Below are positions 35,763 through 46,200 of a stretch of 64,000 bases of DNA, piece after piece. A program made the translations under genes and the position numbers. Below the pieces are notes generated by a model that was not told where the DNA came from, ran no database searches, and saw nothing but the letters and a program-made list of their open reading frames with translations. The stretch spans positions 2,254,566 through 2,318,565 of the forward strand of contig ML677385.1 in assembly GCA_007922305.1 (NCBI GenBank), read 5' to 3'. Source of the DNA: Dermatemys mawii. Its lineage: Eukaryota; Chordata; Testudines; Dermatemydidae. Every line of letters starts with the position of its first letter. The stretch's first letter is position 1.

Positions 35763-37741
35763 AAGGGTTATACAAAGCACTAGTGGTTATAAACAGCAGG
35801 AGAGGGAGAGACTTTAATACAAAAAAAAAGAAAAGAAAAGAAAGACCTGTTAGATCTCAGGTTTTGTTGTTTAACTACATAATTACAGTATATTGGCCCC
35901 AAGTGCATGGGGAAGAGTAGCTGAGGTAAAGGCTGAAATAACTAATTGCTGTTTGCTGTAACCATTGTATTGTTTAACCCTGTAGTCTTTTTTTTTGCAT
36001 ATGCGGGACAATGCTATTTCATTTCCCTTGTAAAGCCCTTTGAGAGCTACAGAGAAGCTGTACTGTATAAGAGCTAAGTATTGTCATTATGGTTCTATTA
36101 CACAATCTCAAATTCCTCACATACTGTCCCAGCAAATAAAAATCTCCACCCAGCTGCCTGATTTAAACCACCTTCTTCCCCACTCATAAGGACTACAGAA
36201 CAGTTTTGCTTTGGCACTACAAAACTCTGTACCAATGTGAAAATGTACAGAGTAAAGTAAATGTAATATAAAAACAACTAGCACAAGGAATTTTGTTCGG
36301 GATGTATTTGTTCATTTTCATATTTCATACAATCCTGTATTTTAAACTTGCCTGTGTCTACCCCAGAATGTGAAGTCTGCCTTAGAAAATGTACAATATG
36401 GATACCTTTACGCGCAAATCCGCTTAACATGTGGTAGCACCATGCCTCCCAGTGTTATCTATTTAACACGCGAGACTCATAGAGCATAAGAACTTGCTAT
36501 GTAACGCTACAGATTTGCTCACTAACTCACTGACATAGAAATAGACAGGAAGTGCGGAGTGGAAACAGATTGTAGGCCTACTGGCGTTTCCTCTTCTTTT
36601 TGATCTCTGATATTGGTAAAGACATATCACGCACACTTAGTTATTGTCACGCTAGAGAGATGTAATATATAGCCTGTGCCAATACATTTCAAAATTGTTT
36701 GCTTCTTGTTGATTTGATTCTAATGGGAAACATTTCTTTCGTGTGTAAACGAGTCTGTACTGTATTGTGGTTCTCGTTATTCATGATTGTATGATCAAGG
36801 TTATGGCACCGGCCCTTAGGATTTTACAGTCTAAAGCCAAACATGATGTGGTTGTAACAGAGAGGAGAAAGAGGGCATTGAGGACGAGATAATGGTAATA
36901 AAGATGCCAGTTTTCACAGGTTAACAACCTCATGGCTCTGAATCATTTGAGAGAGCATTCCTTTTGTAAATAAATAAATGAAACCAGCTATTCAGAAACC
37001 AAGGTGACTTGCTACTGATTGTAGGTAATTTGCTTCAGACAGCACACACCTGGCCTTGAAGTAGGCATGAATGAGACTGACTTTTATAAAGAATCTTTCT
37101 CAGATCCTACCCAGAAAGATCCCAAAATATTTTACAAACTATGAACCCAATCCTGCATCGATTTAAGCAGCATGACTTGGGTTCCTATGGTAATACAAAT
37201 AATAAAAATAATAATAATCTTCACCTTAACTATTGATCCCATGCTTAAAGTTGATGCTTAAGTCACTGTAGAAACATGATTAAGATATACAAGACTCCCA
37301 CTCTCCAACTGCCCCAGCTAGAATGCAGCTTCCTCTAGGGTGGAATGTGACATATGTTAAATAGTGCACAGCAACACAACAACATTTTAGGACAGAACAG
37401 AAAGGCTACTGTATGCTGCAGGGAGCAATTTAATGACACACACTGGAATACGGCCAACACACTGAATTAACAATCCCCCCATTACTCCTGCAAAACATTC
37501 CATGGATTCTTTAATGACCACAAATGACTCAGGCCTCTGAGCTCTGTTTCAGACCTTGTCCTAAAGGGGCAAAATCCTCTCAAATAACTAACTATATTTT
37601 TGTTTTAAATATTGTATTCATTTTTATTCGAGTACACAGTCATGTAAAGTACAATGATTTTTCTCCATATATATAACAAAGAATTTCTTGCAGCTAACAG
37701 ACCCTTGTGTGCTGCTAGACAAACAGCATATGAAAAATATC

Positions 37742-37769
37742 CTCTCTCTCACACACACACACACACACG
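37742..37769. repeat. (CT)n(AC)n microsatellite
   Basis: A short CT run is followed by about nine AC units. Confidence 0.95.
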
Positions 37770-37962
37770 CATACAGCCAGCCACACTCTTTCCTACTGAA
37801 AAGTTTTTGTTCTTGTAATTAATTTTGTGATTTTTTTTCCCTCTGAAACTGTTCTCTGGATGAATTTGAGGGAAAAAAAGCCACCAGCAAGGGCCTGATT
37901 CTGTCTTGTTAGAAATCAAAGGCAAGACTCTTTCAGTTCAGTAAGGTTAGGCTTTGACCCTC

Positions 37963-38229
37963 AGGCTTGGTCTACGCTATCGACTTATGTCGGCATAACT
38001 GTGTCACACATGGGCGTGGAAAATCTGCAACCTTGAGTGATGCAGTTATACCAACCTAACTTCCAGTGTATATACTGCTATGGTGATGGAAAACATCTCC
38101 TGTCACCATAGCTACTGCCTCTCAGGGAGCTGCATTAACTATACTGATGGAAGAAGCTCTCCTATCAGCTTAGGTAGCATCTTCACTAAGCGCTGCAGTG
38201 GTATAGCGCTGTAAGCATAGGCAAGCCCT
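37963..38229. mobile_element. Harbinger-like MITE
   Basis: The left end AGGCTTGGTCTACGCTAT is roughly the inverse of the right end GTAAGCATAGGCAAGCCCT. The interior carries ATAACTGTGTCACAC and TTATACCAACCTAAC motifs typical of this family. A second partial copy (GGGCTACACTACCAACCTGT onward) follows at 38233-38405. Confidence 0.65.
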
Positions 38230-39099
38230 AAAGCTAGGGCTACACTACCAACCTGTAGTGGTATAACTATGTTGCTTGGGGTATGACAAATCTACACATG
38301 TGACCGACATCATTATACTGACGTAACCCACTTTGCAGGCAGCACTATGTTGATGGGAGGGCTTCTCCCATCGTTACGGCTGCTGCCTCTCGGTGTAGAT
38401 TAACCACATCACTGTATGCGGTACATGAAGACAAGCCCCCCGTTTCCGCCCCTCCCTCCCCTCGCCTAACGCTCCAGCCAGGTAACAAACATTCTTCAGG
38501 ATGCCCTCTCTGGTTTTGGAAGCGAGACTTTATCACATTTTGTTATTCCTGCCCCTTCACCCCCAATGGTTTTTCCTTAGTGATAGTGGAGCCCAAACTG
38601 TCTGAGCTTCCCGAGTCTGCAAAGCTTCTCCTGAGATTTCCAGTTCTAGCTCTAGTGGGAAATATTACGAGGCAGTTTCTTGGGGTAGCCTGCTTTTCTG
38701 GCCATAAACCAGACGTGAACAAACACCCAAATACGTGCAAAAGATTTGATGTCTTGTGAATAAGTCAGCAAACACAAAGCAGCAGATACCATTCCTAACC
38801 ATAAATACTTTTATCATTTATGAAAAAACTTATACATACTACATTAGATTAAAAGCACAGACTTGTCGCTTAGGAAAAGCCAAAGCTGAAAGTAGTTGCT
38901 CTTCTCTCAATCTGCCCACAGCACATGCTTGAAGCAATTGTGCCTATTCCCCTAAACTGGGCTGCAAAAGTGATCTCCTTTGTTTACTTTTCTCTTGTTG
39001 TGCACTTAATTCCTTCTGGGTGGCTTTTCTGAGCTCTGCTAACAGCTCTTGGAATGGACTCCGAAGCTTCAAAAATCACATCAGACCCCAAAAGTAAAT

Positions 39100-39880
39100 A
39101 ATTGTCCCCCAAAATCATGATTTTTTTTAAAAAAAGAAGAGATTACATTGTGGTTTTGGGCTCTCCCTGCTCATCCCTAGTGACAATTAGTGCTGCCCAC
39201 TTTCCCAAAGGTCCTGGGTAAGGGGATTTTGGCCTTTGCTGGAGGAGCTTTTCCCTCCCCATCTGCACAACCCCTGTTCAGCAAATTCCCCCATCAATTC
39301 TGTCCCCCTGGCAGCTCCTGTATTGGTTCTGCCCATTCCCTCAGCCCCCACATCAATTCAACCCCACCAGCCTCACCTCTGCTCTTCCTACAGCTCCTGG
39401 GAGTCTTCACCCCTCTCTCACAGGCCCTGGTGTGGGGTTGCTGCAGGGTCCCCTCTTCTCCTTCCCAGGCCAGGTGTGGCAGGGATAGAGTGCAGAGGGG
39501 GGAGGAGCCATCCCATTGTTCACTGGAGTGAAAGGAAGAAGAGCTGCCCTAACCTGCTGGGTCCTACATGCTCCCTTCTCCCCTCCTGTAAGAACTGGGT
39601 CTGTCCCTGAGGACAGTGAAGAGAAACTCTGCCTGCAGCAGCTCTGATTGGCTGATCTTCCCCAGAAGGGTGGTGAGTGGGGAAGGCAGCCAATCAGCAG
39701 GGATTTCCCCAGCCAGCGGTGAAATTTGGGAGCGAGCTGGGGCTTCTCCCATCATGGCGCCTGCCCCAGCCATAATCATGTGTCTTCTGAAGTGGGAGAA
39801 GGTGTTAATTAACCATGAAAACAGCAAGAGACAAGTCTTATAAAATCTGTTCAATAAGACCCATATATTAATCCCTTCTC
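39100..39880. mobile_element. GC-rich interspersed repeat beyond the CBS 3' end
   Basis: Begins around CCCCCAAAATCATGATTTTT and continues into a GC-rich body with two near-inverted CCAAT-type sites (CTCTGATTGGCTGATC at 39642 and CAGCCAATCAGCAGG at 39688). The open frames on both strands (up to 124 codons) lack domains. It may have no function in CBS expression. Confidence 0.4.
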
Positions 39881-39930
39881 TATCCCCCCGCAATTCTGTG
39901 CTGTAATGTTATCTCAGTCTAACTGCTTAT

Positions 39931-39936
39931 TTTAAT
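39931..39936 (-). terminator. CBS: Candidate CBS polyadenylation signal (ATTAAA)
   Basis: TTTAAT on the plus strand reads ATTAAA on the minus strand, 130 bases past the CBS stop codon. It is the nearest such hexamer I saw. A longer 3' UTR is possible. Confidence 0.3.
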
Positions 39937-40065
39937 TAAACTTTGTTCTTTAGCCAGCTCATCCCGATCCACAGATTCTTTTGATGTCATTTCAGATGCA
40001 ATCAAACATGTGGGACCAAGGATTAGTCAATTAAAATCTTAGCCTTGTCGATCTTTGAAAAATCT

Positions 40066-40226
40066 TCAGTGGCTTATTTCAGATTCATCGGAGGCAATAG
40101 AGACACTTGGTGAAGCAACTTTTTGTTGATGGCTCTTGTCCTTTCGGGTAATGAAGTTCAGGAGATCCAGGGCCGTCACCACTCCAAATACCATCTGTTT
40201 CTTGGCATAACTGCCATCTCCAATGT
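40066..40226 (-). CDS. CBS: CBS terminal coding exon with extended Ser-rich tail
   Basis: From acceptor CTTACAG to TGA at 40066-40068 (minus). It encodes (Y)[19 protein letters not shown] and [15 protein letters not shown], then a tail rich in Ser/Val/Ala/Glu. Thr and Asp of VVTALD match human SAM-binding residues Thr535 and Asp538. The human protein ends soon after NFVAAQERD; here about 20 more residues follow. Confidence 0.93.
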
Positions 40227-43200
40227 CTGTAAGCACACAGCGAAGTACATTACTGAGTTACCTGACAAAGCAGTCTAGAAATGGCTGTGATTTTATAAAG
40301 ATAAAACCTCAAACAGGCAGGCGTCATCCCTGCTATGATTCTACTTAAAAGGATTCTGGGCACAACTCCACAGCAGTCAATCTCGTCGCACCATGGATGT
40401 ATTGGGCAAGAGTCCAATTTGTCACTTCACCTTATAAGACTTTTGTTCCAATGACACCTGCCCTTCCCATCCCAAATCAACGATAATCTTTAACAGCAGC
40501 AGTGATAACTGAATTCATAAACAACCTTTTGACTCCACTGCAACTGATATAGTGCTATACCACACCACTACCAAACAATATAAAGTGCAATAAAGTGTAA
40601 CTTTTTAAAAAACATATCCTCTTAAAAGCAAACAAATAAAAAATGCAGGGGAGGGTGTCTAAATCAAAGAATGACGTACGTGCTGGGAGGGATGGGAGGA
40701 AAGTAATAAAAACGGGGTGAACTGTGGTCAGACCAAAATAGCACCTTTTGACTACGAAAAGTGTTCAAAAAGTGAGGTGAGTCTAACTGGCTGAGTTTTT
40801 CTACCAACATTTTTTTCAGTGAAAAATGCAAATTTGTCAAAATCAAAATGTTTAATAAAAAATTTGGTTTTGAACACATTTTTGATTTTTTGACAAAAAA
40901 ATTTAAACAAATTTTAAGGGGTTTTTTGGTGAAAAAATCAAAATCTTCCACAAACATTTTAAAATCAAATCGTTTTGGTCTTAATATTCTGCAGAAATAT
41001 ACTTGTTTTTTTCCCAACCCTCTACAGTGGAGATTGATGGCCAACCTCCCTCTGACAGAAGAGGTATAGTCACAGAGGGATTCACAGAGCCATTGCTTGA
41101 TTTTCTTGTGTTGGGAGATGCACATGGATTTGCAGCGTCTGAGTTCAGCATGCTGACCTAACCCTCAAACTGCAGCCCCTTGCAGGCGGACAAACCAACA
41201 TGGCCTGCGGCTTCACTAGCTGATGTGCATGAGCAGGCTGTACATTTAACATTGCTCTCCCATAAAACCAGTCTAATTGCACCCTGAAGTTCTAATGTTA
41301 TCCAGAGCACAGTTGTCTTGACTGCTTTGTTGTGGCAGGGAGATCCTAAACAAAGCACTTCCCTTAAGATAAGGCATCATCTACACTTACACATTTTTAC
41401 CACATAGCTATGTGGTAAGGGGCGTTATTTTTGCCAACACAGGTAGATCTCTAAAAACCCTTGTGGATGCAGTTATACTAGCATAAGGGACTATATACTG
41501 GTATAAATTATTTAATTTCCCCGAGCTACAGGAAGCCACACCAGTATCAGCACTTTTTGCCCAGTATAACTGCGTCTACACTGGGAAGGTTTTGCTGCTC
41601 TATGGCAGCATAGGTAAAGTGGCAAATTTAGTGTGAGCAAGGCCTAAGAAATAATGTCCTTTGTGAAAACTGTTTGCTGAAGCTATGGCTACACTACAGA
41701 CGATGCAGCTGTGCTGCCGTAAGCGCTCTAATGTAGCTGCTCTAAGCAGGTGCGAGAGAGCACTCCTGTCGGCTTAATTACTCCAGCTCCCATGAGTGGT
41801 TGGAGCTGCGTCGGCAGGAGAAGCTCTCCCACTGCGTAGCTCTGGCCACACCGACACTTAGGTTGGTGTAACTTACCTCGCACAGGGAGGTGGCTTATTC
41901 ACACCCCTGAGTGACATAACTTATACTAACCTAAGCTGAAGTGTGGACATAGCCTGAGAACCTGACTCTACCATTTACAGAGGCTCTCCAGGGCAGGCGG
42001 TGTCATTTACCTTATATCTGTACAGCACCCAGCCCAGTGGGGCTCTAGACTGATTGGAGCCAGTCTGCCCTGGAGAACGCTACTCGGGGTGAAGGAGAGG
42101 GACAGGTTCTGCTGCAGCTCTGCTGGGAGAACCTGCCCGTCGGCTCTCATCCCCAAATGGGAAAAATCCAGCCCAGCCCTGAGCACACTCGGTACCCTGA
42201 CTCTGGGTAGAGCCATGGAGTGCTGCCTGGCAGTTCCTGGTGAGCAGAGCGACCAGGAGATGGGAGTGAGCAGATGGGGCACGGAATAACAAAGTGCTGC
42301 CTGAGTGTGAACACACAGCAGAGCCAGGCAAAGCACGCCATGTGATTGCGGGGGAGTGAGGGAGGGCCGAAGAGGAACGAGCCCCCAGTGCCCAATATTG
42401 CTAAGAGGGCTCAGAAAGGCTGGCAAGTCTGATTGGAGCCCCTGGCAAGCAATTGCAATACTCCTAAAGAATAACAAAATGGACACCCCCACCCTTCTGA
42501 GTCCAGGGCTCAGCTGAGAGGAAGTGCAGGGGACGCTCCGAGTATGTCTACACAGCAACTAGACACCCACAGCTGGCCTGTGCTGACCGACTCAGACTCA
42601 GGGGCTCAGGCTGCGGGGCTGTTTCACTGCTGTGTAGACGTTTGGGCTCGCGCTGAGCATGGGCTCGAGGACCCTGTGAGGTGGGCGCTCCAAGTGCAGA
42701 TGGTTACACAGCAATGAAACAGCCCCACAGCCCCAACCCCGTGAGCCTGAGTTGGGCAGCATGGGCCAGCCACAGGTTTTTCTTTGCTGTGTAGACATAC
42801 CCACTGTGGAGTCCATCAATGTCATTCTTACGGTGGCCAAAAGGCTCACTCTGAAGAACCACGAAGGATTCCCTCTTCTGCACAGCTAAGCAAGCTGCCT
42901 CACCCAATCCCGTCTAGCTTAAAGAGCAATGTCCCTTCCACCTGCACTACCGTATGGAGCACTTGAGTCCAAGCCCAAGGGTAGGGAAGTGGGGAGTGTG
43001 GTCCCCGTAGCAAGTGCCTCTTCTCTGCACTCTGTGGCAGCACCTCCGTTCTCAGTGGTACCTCCTCCTCAGGTCTCCTATTAGGAATCCACTGGGGTAT
43101 TAACACTGCTCTCAACAGCATTAACTTTCTGCAGCTGCTGCTGCACAGACATGTGGGGACTCAGTCATGGATGCTATGGTGACTGTGTTACTACAATCCT

Positions 43201-46200
43201 AAATGCTCCAGCTGAGGTCAGGGCATTAGTATGCTGGGTGCTGTACACGAGCATAGTAAAGACCAGACACTCCCCTGAAGTGCCTACGATCCCAGCAAAC
43301 AGGTGAGAAAAGGCAGTACTGTTATCCCAGTTTTAGAGATGGGAAACTGAGGCACAGAGACTGCGTGACTTGCCCAAGGTCGCACACAGTCTGCAGCAGA
43401 GCTGGGACTTGAACTCTGACTTTCTGAGTCTCACCACAGATCAGGCTTCTTCTTTTGAACATCTGGCCAAGAAATAACACACTTTACAACAGCCGTAGGT
43501 GCGTCACTAAAATAAATCTGTTTGTGTCCAGCTGTAGAGCTAGTTCAACAATCAATCAGAGTAAGAACATTAGTATTTCAGGCTCCCCTTGCCTCTCTTC
43601 ATGCTACCATGCTTTGGAGTATGAAGAGCTTTGGAGAGGGGTAAATGGCTGGTGGAGCCATGACTTTGCTGAGCGATGGGGAAAAATCCCTCATGCAGGA
43701 GGAGCGTAAGGTTGCAGGTGTTACTGCTCAGCTGGTACCTTCATGGCCCTATTGTGAGGATTCTAACCTTCCCCCTCCCACTCCAATGTTCCCCCAGGGA
43801 ATGCCTGTGCAAAGCCCATATAACTGGTTGGTGCAGAAGTCAGAGTCTGGCTTTTAAAGGCGTTCTTTCCTTTTCCTCATTAAAAGATACTCACATTGCA
43901 ATTGATCATGTACAACTATAGCAAAGTGATCATTCTCCAGAATACGAGAGAGGTTTCCAAGGTTGTCATCCAGGCCAATCTAAAGAGAGGGGACCAGAAA
44001 AAGGAAAGGGGCATTGAAACGCTTTGTGACAGCATTAGGGACCCAATTCTCACTTTTAAAGCATGGCCCTGTGCTGGGGGCAGTATAGAGGCGGAGGAAG
44101 GCATAAGTGTGCTGATGCAGGTGCGGCATCACCTGAAGCTTTGGGGAGTACAGGTGAAACACCTAAACAAGCACAAAGGACCAAGTCCTCACCAGGTAGG
44201 GTATGAAGTTACTCCATTAACCCCACTGGAGCTATGTCAATCTACCCCACTCCAGGATCTGGCTCAGTGACAGTAATCACCCCCCAGACCTCGCATGGGA
44301 GCAGAGAAATTGGGGAATACCCCATTCGCTCTCTTTCCTTTCCACATCTGCAGAAAGCCCAGCACAATCTACTTGTAATTAGACAAGTCATACAGTGGAA
44401 TGCTTCAGAAACATAGGCTATATATTGGATCAGTTCTGCCAAGTGCAGAATTCTACCATTTTAGCAGAAGCTGTTTGCCATGGGGAGCAGGAGTAGGTCC
44501 CTGTATTGGCAAAAATGCAACGCTCTTGAATCCAAGATATGAGGATCACTCACGGAGTATTCAAGTTTCTCCAGCAGACACAATCCTTGCATTTTTCCTT
44601 GCCTAAAAACCTCAAATGACAGATCCTGGCAGGCTCTGTGTCATTTTGGTAAGATCCTTTTCTCATTCTCTCACTTCAATTCCCTGTCCCCCCTCCTCTT
44701 TTCCATCTCATTTCTACTGGCCTGTCCCACCACCTCTCATCTTCAGTCTCCCCCTCTGGCTCTTTCCCCTCCCACTCCTCGGGGTGGGGATCATGCCTTC
44801 GTTCTGTGTTGGGAGGTGTCTAATTCACCTCTATTTGAAACAAATCAATAACAACTGGCATACCTTTGAAAACTGGTCATTGATGACCTTGATGACTGGG
44901 TCCGAGAACTGAGCATTTCCAGCCAGCACTGAGGAGAGGATGTCACTGGGAGTCACCAGCCCCAAAATGTGACTGTAAGAGAACAGGGAGATGTAAAAGG
45001 TTCAGGCTTGAAGAAGTCAAATGGCTAATCAGCTTTTAGGGACCAATCCTGCTCCCTTTGAAGTCAATGACAAAATGTCCTACCTTCAATGGGAGAAGGA
45101 GGTGGCCCTTGGTTCATCCAAGCATCTTTTAGTGGGTGCATGTCTTCCGGACACAGTAAAAACAAGGCTTAGAAAATCAGCTCACTGTTGGGTCACCCCT
45201 TTCTTTCCTCCTTCCTGAGCTATTGGGTTAGCCTATTCTCCTGCACTATAATCAGCTTCCACCACAGGAGAACATATATTTCTGAGTTGTGTACCATCTG
45301 GTGTGGAAGGAAGCAGCCAGGCAAAGTACACAGCAAGGAAATAATAACTGCACAGCATTTAGATGCTAATACGGAGAGATGGGGATACAATTTCAGATTG
45401 GGAAGGTTCCATCTCCGAACCAGAGCCTGGAGCCAGATCATTATTAGCTGAGACACACTGTGCTGTAGGAAAAGCTCAACTTGTCTAGCCAGAGAGGGAC
45501 TCCATTGTATACCCCCAGCTGCAATGGTAGCTGTTTCATTAAAACATGCATCCTCAAGAGGAGGAGCCTCTCCCTAATACAGTGTTTTTAACAGCAATTA
45601 TTGCCTGAAATTTGCAATTCAGGATTTAACATTTGAAGAAAAGTCAGCTAATGGGCACTTGCTGTCATTTCCCACCAGGGTGTTTCACGTCTATGCCTTA
45701 CCTTTACTGTACACTTTATTGATTAGGAGCCTGGTCCCACACCCATGGACTGCTTCTCTTTGCTAATTTATGTAACATTTCCTTGATAGGCCACATCTGT
45801 TATTCCTGACTATAGCAAAATTGAGGATTGGAAACAATACAGGTAGCTGATCCCAAGAGGTGCTGAGCATGTGCAACTCCCATGCCACTCCGTGGGGGTT
45901 AGCATCTCTCAGGATTAGGCCCATGTCGTCATTTTTCACTTTACCCTACAGGTTTTTAAATGGCACATTAAAAAGTGTGTTGAAGGGTCTGAATGAATCA
46001 GATTTATTGTACAGCTATAAAGTATTTTGCCATTGGTTTCCTCATTGCTGTTATTCAGTCACAGTCATCCACACAGCCAGTAAAAGGAAATACCCAGATT
46101 CAGCAACCACTGGCGCCTGGGCATAGCCCTTCTCCTTGAGGATTTCGATTGCCTTTTGACAGCTGATCTCCGGCACAAGCAGCAGAGGGGCCAAGAGATT

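Larger units (their letters stand above)
30999..40065. other. Intergenic region between the secreted-protein exon and the CBS 3' end
   Basis: No further conserved coding exon was recognised. It contains an antisense MIR-like SINE, a long antisense CR1-like LINE, a hairpin (33961-34014), a pyrimidine-rich block, a dispersed amniote repeat (35555-35762), Harbinger-like MITEs (37963-38405) and a GC-rich repeat (39100-39880). The promoter and 5' exon of the secreted-protein gene should lie in its left part. No clear promoter motif was seen. Confidence 0.7.
40227..43894 (-). other. CBS last intron
   Basis: A GT-AG intron of 3.7 kb, dense in MITEs: AT-rich repeat 40790-41010, Harbinger-like elements at 41373-41644, 41681-41954 and 42542-42800, and a MIR-like SINE at 43210-43450. 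No exon was recognised. Long open frames at 40664-41125 and 42007-42558 are repeat-derived or compositional. Confidence 0.85.

Noticed and set aside
35819..35845. A-rich run that could mark a retrocopy tail
   Set aside because: No coding or gene-like sequence precedes it; a simple (AAAAG)n run.
40664..41125. 153-codon minus-strand open frame
   Set aside because: It arises from an AT-rich self-complementary repeat (Lys/Phe-rich); the opposite strand is also open.
42007..42558. 183-codon minus-strand open frame in a CBS intron
   Set aside because: No domain, no splice context, GC-rich composition; it overlaps the end of a Harbinger-like MITE.
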